DNA of 6,320 nt, taken from contig JAGBFE010000174.1 in the NCBI GenBank assembly GCA_018109965.1, positions 1 to 6,320 on the forward strand, read 5' to 3'. The notes under the pieces were generated by a model. The model was not told where the DNA came from, ran no database searches, and saw only the letters and a list, made by a program, of their open reading frames with translations. Of this stretch, positions 1 to 5,896 are shown piece after piece; position 1 is the stretch's first letter, and each line of letters opens with the position of its first letter. The position numbers were made by a program, and so were the translations under genes. This DNA comes from Oscillospiraceae bacterium. Its GTDB lineage: Bacteria > Bacillota_A > Clostridia > Oscillospirales > Ruminococcaceae.

Positions 1-1
1 A

Positions 2-337
2 AAGGGCGGCGCAAAGGTTGTCAACGACCAGCACGGCAACCCTACAAACGCGGCAGACCTTTCACACCATCTGCTCAAGATTGCAGCAAGCGAAGAATAC
101 GGCACATACCACTGCACAGGTAACGGCGAATGTACCTGGTTTGAATTTGCAGCGGAAATTGCCCGCTTGGCAGGCTACGAAGGTGTTATGTCCCCATGCA
201 CAAGCGAGGAATTCCCAACACCTACTAAACGTCCTGCATACTCATCCCTTGACAATATGATGCTGCGCGTTACAGTGGGCGATGAAATGCGCCACTGGAA
301 AGATGCTCTCAAGGCATATTTTGACAATCAGAAATAA
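2..337 (+). CDS. rfbD: dTDP-4-dehydrorhamnose reductase, C-terminal 111 residues (partial)
   Basis: This enzyme performs the last step of dTDP-L-rhamnose synthesis: NAD(P)H-dependent reduction of dTDP-4-dehydro-rhamnose in the cytoplasm. The 5' end lies outside the window. The reading frame opens at base 2 and ends at a TAA at 335-337. The visible part is the substrate-binding half of an extended short-chain dehydrogenase. It shows the RmlD-type signature VVNDQHGNPTNAADL near its start, the CTGNGECTWFEFAAEI segment, and the family C-terminal motif KRPAYSSLDNMMLR before a final Trp-containing helix (MRHWKDALKAYF). The catalytic Tyr-x3-Lys and the Rossmann fold are upstream and cannot be checked. 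Only 21 nt separate it from rfbB, so the two genes are almost certainly co-transcribed. The ATG-initiated frame that begins at 18 within this stretch is a shadow frame. Confidence 0.93.
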   Translation, partial: KGGAKVVNDQHGNPTNAADLSHHLLKIAASEEYGTYHCTGNGECTWFEFAAEIARLAGYEGVMSPCTSEEFPTPTKRPAYSSLDNMMLRVTVGDEMRHWKDALKAYFDNQK

Positions 338-358
338 TATTTAACGGAGAATATAAAA

Positions 359-1378
359 ATGACAATTATCGTAACAGGCGGTGCCGGCTTTATCGGTTCA
401 AACTTTGTTTTCCATATGCTGAACAAATATCCTGACTACAGAATCGTATGTCTCGACAAACTCACATATGCAGGCAACCTTTCCACACTCAAAGGTGTAA
501 TGGACAACCCTAATTTCCGTTTTGTAAAAGCTGACATCTGCGACAGAGAAGCTGTTTACAAACTGTTTGAAGAAGAAAAACCTGACATTGTGGTTAACTT
601 TGCGGCAGAAAGCCACGTTGACCGTTCTATCGAAGACCCGGGCATCTTCCTCAAAACAAACATCGAAGGCACAGCAGTGCTTATGGATGCCTGCCGCAAA
701 TACGGTATCCAGAGATATCACCAGGTATCCACAGACGAAGTTTACGGTGACCTTCCGCTTGATCGTCCTGACCTGTTCTTCACAGAAGAAACACCAATCC
801 ACACATCCAGCCCATATTCTTCCTCCAAAGCAGCAGCTGACCTGCTGGTTATGGCATATCACAGAACATATGGCCTGCCTGTGACAATCAGCCGCTGTTC
901 CAACAACTATGGTCCATATCATTTCCCGGAAAAACTCATCCCTCTGATGATTGCAAACGCACTTAACGACAAGCCGCTGCCTGTATACGGCGAAGGCATC
1001 AATGTGCGTGACTGGCTGTATGTTGAAGACCACTGCAAAGCTATTGACCTTATCATCCACAAAGGCAAAGTGGGCGAAGTTTATAACATCGGCGGCCACA
1101 ACGAAATGCGTAACATTGATATCGTAAAAATCATCTGTAAGGAACTTGGCAAAGGCGAAGAACTTATTACATATGTAACAGACCGCAAAGGCCACGATAT
1201 GCGTTACGCAATCGACCCTACAAAGATTCATACTGAACTTGGCTGGCTGCCAGAAACAATGTTCAAGGACGGCATCAAAAAGACAATTCAGTGGTATCTG
1301 GACAACAAAGACTGGTGGGAAGAAATCATCAGCGGTGAATATCAGAACTACTACGACAAAATGTACAAAGACAGATAA
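359..1378 (+). CDS. rfbB: dTDP-glucose 4,6-dehydratase
   Basis: This enzyme converts dTDP-glucose to dTDP-4-dehydro-6-deoxyglucose with tightly bound NAD+, the second step towards dTDP-L-rhamnose. The protein has 339 residues, a normal length for RmlB. An N-terminal Rossmann motif TGGAGFIGSN (6-15) binds NAD. The motif NFAAESHVDRSI lies at 80-91. The catalytic Thr-Asp-Glu triad is T125-D126-E127 within STDEVYG, and the Tyr-x3-Lys pair is Y153/K157 in SPYSSSK. RCSNNYGPYHFPEKLIP and the YGEGINVRDWLYVEDH segment contribute to sugar-nucleotide binding. The ATG at 359 is preceded by GGAG at 346-349 with 9 nt spacing. It follows rfbD directly and is the last gene before a strong terminator. No key residue is missing. 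A 332-residue open frame on the opposite strand is a coding shadow. Confidence 0.98.
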   Translation: MTIIVTGGAGFIGSNFVFHMLNKYPDYRIVCLDKLTYAGNLSTLKGVMDNPNFRFVKADICDREAVYKLFEEEKPDIVVNFAAESHVDRSIEDPGIFLKTNIEGTAVLMDACRKYGIQRYHQVSTDEVYGDLPLDRPDLFFTEETPIHTSSPYSSSKAAADLLVMAYHRTYGLPVTISRCSNNYGPYHFPEKLIPLMIANALNDKPLPVYGEGINVRDWLYVEDHCKAIDLIIHKGKVGEVYNIGGHNEMRNIDIVKIICKELGKGEELITYVTDRKGHDMRYAIDPTKIHTELGWLPETMFKDGIKKTIQWYLDNKDWWEEIISGEYQNYYDKMYKDR

Positions 1379-1385
1379 AAATATC

Positions 1386-1420
1386 AAAAAGAGCAAATCA
1401 ACGGGTTTGCTCTTTTTATT
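1386..1420 (+). terminator. Rho-independent terminator after rfbB
   Basis: A perfect 12-bp stem (1386-1397 with 1406-1417) has the form AAAAAGAGCAAA / TTTGCTCTTTTT. A C-G pair and a T-G wobble extend it to a four-base AACG loop. The 3' arm itself supplies the T run, followed by TATTTT. It starts 8 nt after the rfbB stop and closes the rhamnose operon. The A-run on the 5' side could also give some termination from the opposite direction, but no minus-strand gene is seen nearby. Confidence 0.92.
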
Positions 1421-1454
1421 TTGCTGAAATTCTTGTGATAAAAAAACGCAGTCG

Positions 1455-1483
1455 TTGACAAAAAAATACGTTAGTGTTACGAT
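1455..1483 (+). promoter_or_regulatory. Sigma-A-type promoter with extended -10 upstream of the proC pair
   Basis: A consensus -35 TTGACA (1455-1460) is followed by a 17-nt spacer and a -10 TACGAT (1478-1483). The -10 is preceded by TG one base upstream (1475-1476), giving the extended form TGnTACGAT. Transcription would start near 1490, leaving a leader of about 110 nt before the first ATG at 1601. It lies just after the rfbB terminator, so the amino-acid genes downstream form a separate transcription unit. Confidence 0.8.
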
Positions 1484-1499
1484 ATCTTAATAAATATTT

Positions 1500-1550
1500 T
1501 ATCTGCATAATCTTAAGTAATTGTTTGTATACCGATTGATTTTGCAGATA
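1500..1550 (+). promoter_or_regulatory. Inverted repeat in the proC leader (possible RNA stem-loop or operator)
   Basis: TATCTGCA at 1500-1507 is an exact inverted match to TGCAGATA at 1543-1550. After one T-T mismatch (1508/1542) four more pairs follow (1509-1512 AATC with 1538-1541 GATT). In RNA this would form a hairpin of about 12 pairs with a loop of about 25 nt inside the predicted leader. In DNA it could be a spaced operator. I see no T-box motif, no conserved riboswitch core and no T-tract that would make it a terminator. Function is unknown. Confidence 0.4.
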
Positions 1551-1600
1551 TACTTTATAAAAATAATTTTATTGAGATAAATTTCAGCGAGGTAAAAACA

Positions 1601-2404
1601 ATGAAATTAGGTTTTATAGGCTGCAGCAATATTACAAAAGCCATGATGAGAAGCTTTATCAGTCAGAAAGCAGTGGACGCAAAGGATATTATTGCCTACG
1701 ACTGCGACAGATACACACTTTTTCGTGTTGAAGAAGAGTACGGAGTAATAACAACCGATTCCCGCAAAGAGGCTGCGCGCAACTGTGACATCATTATTCT
1801 TTCCGAAAGGGTAGAACACTATTATGATGCAGCTCACGAAATAAGAAAAATCATCGGTCCGGAACAGATACTTGTAAGCACAGCACCAAACATGCCAATC
1901 TCGGCAGTTGAAGAACGTTTTGGCGATGATGTAAAAATAATAAGGGCAAAACCAAACACACCTGCAATTGTTGGCGAAAGTATGACAGGCATCTGCCACA
2001 ATGCTCTTGTAACTCACGAGGAGTTTGTGGCTGTGTGCCATCTGATGAGCTGTTTTGGTGTGGTTGAAAAAGTGCCTGAAAGTCTTATGGACGTTGTTAT
2101 TGCAGTAAGCAGCTCATCTCCTGCATATGTGTTTATGTTTATCGAAGCTATGGCAGATGCAGCATCTGCTGACGGTATGCCCCGTGCGCAGGCTTATGAA
2201 TTTGCAGCACAGGCGGTTCTTGGCAGTGCAAAGATGATACTGGAAACAGGCAAGCACCCAGGGGAGCTCAAGGATATGGTTTGTTCTCCGGGCGGTACAA
2301 CACTGGAGGCCATCCGTGTTCTGGAGGCTCACGGTCTGCGAGGCAGTGTTTTTGAAGCAGTAAAAGCCTGCACAGCAAAATGTAAAAAGGTAACGGACAA
2401 GTAA
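1601..2404 (+). CDS. Divergent pyrroline-5-carboxylate reductase paralogue, probably altered or inactive cofactor domain
   Basis: This 267-residue protein belongs to the ProC family and aligns without gaps to the ProC encoded 24 nt downstream. The C-terminal domain is well preserved: LMDVVIAVSSSSPAYVFMF (162-180), DGMPRAQAYEFAAQAVLGSA (191-210) and KDMVCSPGGTTLEA (224-237). The N-terminal Rossmann domain has lost the usual family residues. GCGNMA has become GCSNIT (7-12), the AVKP nicotinamide-side motif is SERV (68-71), IAAG is TAPN (94-97), and MPNTP is KPNTP (117-121). By hand count, identity to the neighbour is about 35% over residues 1-120, 50% over 121-160 and 84% over 161-264. The ATG at 1601 has GAGG at 1589-1592 with 8 nt spacing and a strong promoter upstream, so it is probably expressed. 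It may be a non-catalytic partner of ProC, an enzyme with changed cofactor use, or a decaying duplicate. Family membership is certain; the role is inferred. Confidence 0.88.
   Translation: MKLGFIGCSNITKAMMRSFISQKAVDAKDIIAYDCDRYTLFRVEEEYGVITTDSRKEAARNCDIIILSERVEHYYDAAHEIRKIIGPEQILVSTAPNMPISAVEERFGDDVKIIRAKPNTPAIVGESMTGICHNALVTHEEFVAVCHLMSCFGVVEKVPESLMDVVIAVSSSSPAYVFMFIEAMADAASADGMPRAQAYEFAAQAVLGSAKMILETGKHPGELKDMVCSPGGTTLEAIRVLEAHGLRGSVFEAVKACTAKCKKVTDK
2084..2400 (+). repeat. Homologous 3' part of the tandem proC duplication (partner about 2912-3223)
   Basis: The 3' halves of the two proC-family genes remain very similar as DNA, unlike their 5' halves. Exact shared runs include 29 bp at 2084-2112 versus 2912-2940, followed by blocks of about 23 bp (TTTATGTTTATCG...) and 17 bp (TCTGCTGACGGTATGCC). 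The copies lie in direct orientation 828 bp apart. They could act as a substrate for recombination or gene conversion; deletion between them would produce a single hybrid gene. Confidence 0.8.
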
Positions 2405-2428
2405 TCGTCGATATACAGAGGTATTGTT

Positions 2429-3223
2429 ATGAAATTAGGATTTATCGGCTGTGGCAATATGGCACAGGCTATGATTAAAGGTATTGTTTCAAAAGGTATA
2501 ATGAAAAGCGAAGATATTATCGCTTCCGATGCGTACAGACCGGGGCTTGAAAAGGCACAGCAGCTGTACGGGATAAAAATTGCAGAAAACAACGCAGAAG
2601 TTGTGAAATATGCAGATGTAATCGTGCTTGCAGTAAAACCATATATGTATGCCGAAGTTGCTGCAGAAATCAAAGATATGGTAAAAGAAAATCATATCAT
2701 TCTCACTATTGCGGCAGGTAAAACACTGGCCTGGATGGCAGAACAGTTTGGCGACAATGTAAAAATTGTGCGCACAATGCCAAACACACCGTCAATGGTT
2801 GGCGAAGGTATGACAGGCATATGCAAAAACAAATATGTTACACAGGCAGAATTTGACGAAATCTGTGCTATACTCCGTGGCTTCGGCAGAGTTGGTGTTG
2901 TATCGGAAGACCTTATGGACGTTGTTATTGCAGTAAGCAGTTCTTCCCCTGCATATATTTTTATGTTTATCGAAGCTATGGCGGACGCAGCTTCTGCTGA
3001 CGGTATGCCGCGCGAACAGGCTTACGGTTTTGCGGCACAGGCAGTTCTGGGCAGCGCAAAGATGATTCTCGAAACAGGCATGCATCCGGGCAAACTCAAG
3101 GATATGGTTTGCTACCCGGGCGGCACAACACTGGCAGCGGTACGTGTGCTGGAAGACCACAAGCTGCGCAGCAGTGTGTTTGAAGCTATGAAAGCCTGTG
3201 TGGCACACGCCAAAAAGATGTAA
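2429..3223 (+). CDS. proC: Pyrroline-5-carboxylate reductase
   Basis: This enzyme reduces 1-pyrroline-5-carboxylate to L-proline with NAD(P)H, the last step of proline synthesis, in the cytoplasm. At 264 residues it has the usual length. The nucleotide-binding motif FIGCGNMAQAM (5-15), LAVKP (67-71), TIAAGKTL (93-100) and RTMPNTPSMVGEGMTG (115-130) are all in place. The C-terminal helical dimerisation/active-site domain contains SSSSPAYIFMFIEAMAD (170-186), the GMPREQAYGFAAQA stretch and PGGTTLAAVRVLE (230-242). Two departures are visible. The usual SGSSPAY/SGSGPAY reads SSSSPAY in both copies. The Ser of the common CSPGGTT motif is Tyr here (Y229) although the upstream paralogue keeps Ser. 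The ATG at 2429 follows AGAGG (2417-2421) with a 7-nt gap. The short intergenic distance indicates co-transcription with the paralogue. No gene for glutamate kinase or glutamyl phosphate reductase is in the window. Confidence 0.95.
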   Translation: MKLGFIGCGNMAQAMIKGIVSKGIMKSEDIIASDAYRPGLEKAQQLYGIKIAENNAEVVKYADVIVLAVKPYMYAEVAAEIKDMVKENHIILTIAAGKTLAWMAEQFGDNVKIVRTMPNTPSMVGEGMTGICKNKYVTQAEFDEICAILRGFGRVGVVSEDLMDVVIAVSSSSPAYIFMFIEAMADAASADGMPREQAYGFAAQAVLGSAKMILETGMHPGKLKDMVCYPGGTTLAAVRVLEDHKLRSSVFEAMKACVAHAKKM

Positions 3224-3245
3224 AGTCAAGCAAAAAAAACTGCAC

Positions 3246-3297
3246 CGATATATCACTGACAGCATTGTATGTTGTTTTGGTTATATCGTATCTGTCA
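3246..3297 (+). repeat. Two interleaved inverted repeats in the proC-racemase gap
   Basis: The 112-nt gap between proC and the racemase gene contains CGATATA (3246-3252) matching TATATCG (3282-3288), and TGACAG (3257-3262) matching CTGTCA (3292-3297). Because the arms alternate, the two stems are either mutually exclusive or would form a pseudoknot. The segment also holds a poor promoter-like pair (CTGACA at 3256 and TTATAT at 3281, spacing 19). No terminator is seen. The stems are short and A/T-rich, so chance is a real possibility. Confidence 0.3.
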
Positions 3298-3335
3298 ATT
3301 CACTACACAACTCATTCAACAAAAAGGTAAATATT

Positions 3336-4034
3336 ATGAAAAAAGCTTTAGGTATTCTCGGCGGCATGGGACCTCTTGCAACAGCGGACCTGTTTACAAA
3401 GATTGTCACAATGACAAAAGCAGAAAGTGACCGTGAGCACATCCGCATTTACATAGACAACAACTCACAGATAACCGACCGCACAGCAGCAATTCTCCAC
3501 GGCGGCGAAAACCCGCTGCCATATATGACCGAATCTGCACAAAAGCTGGAAGCTATCGGTGCGGACTGTATCATTATGCCCTGCAACACAGCACACTATT
3601 ATCTGCCACAGCTGCAAAAGGCAGTAAATATCCCTTTTATCAGCATTATTCATCAGGCAGTCAAGGTGTCAAAACAGCGCTATCCGGGCTTAAAAGCGGG
3701 CATTCTTTCCACAACAGGCACACAGGATGCAAGGGTGTACTATGATGTGTTTACCGCTGAAGGTGTGGAGGTCGTTGAACCAAACGAAGAAGAACGCACA
3801 ATACTGATGGATATTATTTACAATGGGGTAAAAGCAGGCAGAATTCCAACCGACCCGGCACCGTTTGAAAAGGTTTTGTCACAGATGGCACAGCGTGGCG
3901 CGGGTTATTTTGTGCTCGGCTGTACCGAACTCCCTGTGGCAGTGCAGTCACTGCAGCTTAAAAATGAATTTGTTGATGCTACAGCAGAGCTTGCAAAAGC
4001 GGCAATTGAGTTCTGTGGCTATACACCAAGATAA
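3336..4034 (+). CDS. Aspartate/glutamate racemase family protein (aspartate racemase-like)
   Basis: This is a cofactor-independent amino-acid racemase of the Asp/Glu superfamily, which uses two cysteines to remove and return the alpha proton. The 232-residue protein opens with GILGGMGPLATADLF (6-20), typical of the aspartate racemase group. The first catalytic cysteine is C83 in IMPCNTAHYY and the second is C196 in VLGCTELP. Each lies in one of the two pseudo-symmetric alpha/beta domains. DNNSQITDRTAAIL (41-54) is the characteristic substrate-side segment. I chose the ATG at 3336 because AAAGG at 3323-3327 lies 8 nt upstream and the protein then starts exactly at the family N-terminus. An in-frame ATG at 3198 would overlap proC and add 46 unrelated residues. 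The substrate is probably aspartate or a related acidic amino acid, but the sequence does not fix it. It may be read from the proC transcript. Confidence 0.92.
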   Translation: MKKALGILGGMGPLATADLFTKIVTMTKAESDREHIRIYIDNNSQITDRTAAILHGGENPLPYMTESAQKLEAIGADCIIMPCNTAHYYLPQLQKAVNIPFISIIHQAVKVSKQRYPGLKAGILSTTGTQDARVYYDVFTAEGVEVVEPNEEERTILMDIIYNGVKAGRIPTDPAPFEKVLSQMAQRGAGYFVLGCTELPVAVQSLQLKNEFVDATAELAKAAIEFCGYTPR

Positions 4035-4053
4035 TTGCAGCATATTGCAGCAT
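4034..4053 (+). repeat. Perfect 10-bp tandem repeat at the racemase stop codon
   Basis: ATTGCAGCAT occurs twice in direct succession (4034-4043, 4044-4053). The first copy begins with the last base of the TAA stop and the second forms the 5' arm of the terminator hairpin. It looks like a replication-slippage duplication. Either copy could in principle pair with the terminator's 3' arm through GCAGCAT. Confidence 0.85.
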
Positions 4054-4087
4054 CAATGACAAAAAGGCATTGGTGCTGTTTTGTTTT
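4048..4087 (+). terminator. Rho-independent terminator after the racemase gene
   Basis: An 11-bp stem pairs CAGCATCAATG (4048-4058) with CATTGGTGCTG (4068-4078), including one T-G wobble, across a 9-nt loop (ACAAAAAGG). It is followed by TTTTGTTTT. It lies 13 nt after the stop codon and ends the proC-racemase unit before spoIIR. Confidence 0.88.
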
Positions 4088-4105
4088 GTAAAATTTTAAA
4101 CAGAG

Positions 4106-4134
4106 TGATTAAAATTCCAGTTTTTTCCTATACT
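4106..4134 (+). promoter_or_regulatory. Weak candidate promoter upstream of spoIIR
   Basis: A good -10-like TATACT (4129-4134) lies 32 nt before the spoIIR ATG. At 17 nt upstream there is only a poor -35 (TGATTA, 4106-4111). In Bacillus subtilis spoIIR is controlled by sigma-F in the forespore. I looked for a GYATA / GGnnAnAnT pair with 14-16 nt spacing and found no convincing one. The sigma factor for this site is undecided. Confidence 0.3.
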
Positions 4135-4166
4135 GAAAGCATCAATAAAAAATGGAGTTTTAATCT

Positions 4167-4778
4167 ATGAACAAAAAAGAAATTTCAGTTCTGGCGGCAC
4201 TTGTTGTCACAGCGGTGTTTTCGGTGCTGTCAGCACAGATAAAAGAAGCACAGCACATAAGGGACAATACGCTGCGGCTGCACATCATTGCAAACAGCAA
4301 TACCGATACAGACCAGAAATACAAACTGTATATAAAAGATGAAATTTTAAAAATGGATGAAATTCTGCCGTCAAAGGCAGAAAATATTGACCAGGCAGTT
4401 TCGCTGGTAAAGGGAAATCTGCCTGTTATAGAAAAACGGGTTAACGAACTGCTCAAAACACAAAATGCACCTTATACGGCAGTCTGTTCAGTGGAAAATT
4501 TTTATTTTGATACAACGCAGTATACCGATTTTGCACTGCCCAAAGGCGAATACACGGCACTGACAATACGTCTTGGAAAAGCACAGGGCAAAAACTGGTG
4601 GTGTGTGATGTATCCCGCCCTGTGCAGCAGCACCTTTGGAGAACTGGCAATGCAGGACAGCAGTGATTTTATAAAAACGCAAAAACCTGCGGCAAGGTTC
4701 AGGGTGGTGGAAATATACGAAGATATAAAAACCGCTTTGACTGGAAAAACCTGTGAAGAATATAAAAATATAAAGTAA
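4167..4778 (+). CDS. spoIIR: Stage II sporulation protein R
   Basis: SpoIIR is made in the forespore and exported into the space between the two compartments. There it triggers the membrane protease SpoIIGA to process pro-sigma-E in the mother cell. The 203-residue protein has a short basic N-terminus (MNKKE) followed by a hydrophobic stretch at about 6-24, consistent with a signal peptide or anchor. The family core follows: LRLHIIANSNTDTDQ (36-50) with a KLYIKDEIL helix (53-61), then LPKGEYTALTIRLG (124-137), GKNWWCVMYPALC (141-153), and the terminal RFRVVEIYEDI strand (177-187). All family landmarks are present and the length is close to that of other SpoIIR proteins. The start ATG has GGAG at 4154-4157 with 9 nt spacing. 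It stands alone after a terminator. C146 and C153 fall in the conserved WWC...LC segment. Its presence strongly implies an endospore-forming lineage. Confidence 0.95.
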   Translation: MNKKEISVLAALVVTAVFSVLSAQIKEAQHIRDNTLRLHIIANSNTDTDQKYKLYIKDEILKMDEILPSKAENIDQAVSLVKGNLPVIEKRVNELLKTQNAPYTAVCSVENFYFDTTQYTDFALPKGEYTALTIRLGKAQGKNWWCVMYPALCSSTFGELAMQDSSDFIKTQKPAARFRVVEIYEDIKTALTGKTCEEYKNIK

Positions 4779-4833
4779 ACGTGAAATGACGGCAATGTAA
4801 TATGAGGTGTGTCCGTTTGAGTAGAACCTTTCG

Positions 4834-4862
4834 TTGTAAAAAAAGTATCGGTGTGGTAATAT
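4834..4862 (+). promoter_or_regulatory. Candidate extended -10 promoter for the radical SAM gene
   Basis: TTGTAA (4834-4839) and TAATAT (4857-4862) are separated by 17 nt, with TG one base before the -10 (4854-4855). Each hexamer matches the sigma-A consensus at four of six positions. The predicted start near 4869 gives a leader of about 27 nt to the ATG at 4896. The 117-nt gap after spoIIR contains no clear terminator, so read-through from spoIIR is also possible. Confidence 0.5.
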
Positions 4863-4895
4863 AAAGCTGAAATTTTATTCTGTAAAGGAAAAATT

Positions 4896-5777
4896 ATGGT
4901 TTGTAATTTATGTCCACGCAACTGCAATACCGACCGCAGCGCAAAGGTTGGTTACTGCAAAATGACCGATACTCTCAAAGTTTCCCGTGGGGCACTGCAC
5001 TTTTGGGAAGAACCCTGCATATCGGGGGAAAATGGCAGCGGCACAGTGTTTTTTTCCGGCTGCAATATGGGCTGTGTTTACTGTCAGAATCAGGATATTT
5101 CCCACGAAGGCTTCGGCAAGGAAATAACAGTTGAACGCCTTGCGGAAATTTTCATTGAACTTGAAAAAAAATCTGCCCATAATATAAATCTTGTCACCCC
5201 AACACATTTTGCACCGCAGATTGTGCAGGCGGTTAAAATAAGCCGCAAAAACGGACTTTCAATTCCTGTGGTGTACAACACAAGCGGATACGAAAATGTG
5301 GATAATATCGAAAATTTAAAGGGCACTGTGGATGTTTTTCTGCCGGATTTCAAATATTTCTGCAGTGAAACGGCAAAAAAATATTCATTCTGTGCAGATT
5401 ATCCGCAAATGGTAAAAAAAGCGATAGCACAGATGGTCAGACAGACAGGCCCCTGCGTGTTTGACAATGACGGAATGATACAGAAAGGTGTCATTGTCCG
5501 TGTGCTGGTGCTGCCGGGGCACACAGATGAAGCAAAGCAGATTATAGAATACCTGTACACTACCTATAAGGATGATATCTTTATCAGCATAATGAGCCAG
5601 TACACACCCTGCACAGACCTGCAAAAATACCCCGAAATCAATCGGAAACTGACACAGGAGGAATACGATGACGTCATTGACTTTGCAGTGGAACTGGGGT
5701 TGGAAAACGGCTTTGTGCAGGAGGGGGAATCCGCCAGCGAAAGCTTTATCCCACCGTTCAATCTGGAGGGAGTGTAG
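4896..5777 (+). CDS. Radical SAM protein, PflX-like (PflA-related) family, substrate unknown
   Basis: This is a predicted [4Fe-4S] radical S-adenosylmethionine enzyme of the group often annotated as PflX or pyruvate-formate-lyase-activating-enzyme-like. The 293-residue protein begins with a cysteine-rich module C3-x2-C6-x3-C10-x10-C21 (MVCNLCPRNC...GYC), likely an extra metal site. It continues with WEEPCISG (37-44) and GSGTVFFSGC. The radical SAM motif C56-x3-C60-x2-C63 lies in GCNMGCVYCQN. A PTHFAPQI segment (102-109), a YNTSGYE strand (127-133), FLPDFKY (148-154), a VRVLVLPGH strand (201-209) and an SIMSQYTP strand (231-238) match the partial TIM-barrel core of the family. The ATG at 4896 has AAAGGA (4884-4889) 6 nt upstream. 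It ends with TAG at 5775-5777, 63 nt before a terminator. No glycyl-radical partner is nearby and the target is not known to me. Catalytic class is confident; function is open. Confidence 0.92.
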   Translation: MVCNLCPRNCNTDRSAKVGYCKMTDTLKVSRGALHFWEEPCISGENGSGTVFFSGCNMGCVYCQNQDISHEGFGKEITVERLAEIFIELEKKSAHNINLVTPTHFAPQIVQAVKISRKNGLSIPVVYNTSGYENVDNIENLKGTVDVFLPDFKYFCSETAKKYSFCADYPQMVKKAIAQMVRQTGPCVFDNDGMIQKGVIVRVLVLPGHTDEAKQIIEYLYTTYKDDIFISIMSQYTPCTDLQKYPEINRKLTQEEYDDVIDFAVELGLENGFVQEGESASESFIPPFNLEGV

Positions 5778-5840
5778 CTGAACAAGGCAACTTTTTTCTT
5801 GAAATTTACAAAACTTTGATATTCCGAAAATAAAACATAA

Positions 5841-5884
5841 ACACCCGCCAAATCACTTCAGAGTGGTTTGGAGGGTGTGTTTTT
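5841..5884 (+). terminator. Rho-independent terminator after the radical SAM gene
   Basis: A long hairpin pairs 5841-5857 with 5862-5878: ACACCC with GGGTGT, one G-A mismatch, CC with GG, AAA with TTT, a T-G wobble, and CACT with AGTG. The loop is TCAG. A T run (5880-5884) follows. It is the strongest stem in the window and separates the radical SAM gene from the flippase gene. Confidence 0.92.
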
Positions 5885-5896
5885 GTATGTTTTGCA

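Noticed and set aside
18..260. An 80-residue frame near the window start
   Set aside because: It overlaps the rfbD tail in another frame, and only the rfbD frame shows family motifs.
398..1396. A 332-residue open frame on the minus strand opposite rfbB
   Set aside because: It is antisense to a clearly conserved gene, its translation is Phe/Val/Cys-rich without any recognisable motif, and it arises because the sense codons used here rarely give reverse-strand stops.
1490..1600. A T-box or known amino-acid riboswitch in the proC leader
   Set aside because: No T-box consensus, specifier-like architecture or terminator/antiterminator pair is visible; only a simple inverted repeat is present.
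1601..2404. Calling the first proC copy a pseudogene
   Set aside because: The frame is intact and gap-free against ProC, with its own ribosome binding site and an upstream promoter; altered motifs alone do not show inactivation.
1601..3223. The duplicated proC segments as a mobile element
   Set aside because: No transposase, terminal inverted repeats or target-site duplications flank them; the similarity follows gene boundaries and fits a simple tandem duplication.
3198..3335. A longer start for the racemase at 3198
   Set aside because: It would overlap the proC 3' end and add residues unrelated to the family; the ATG at 3336 has a proper ribosome binding site and begins at the conserved N-terminus.
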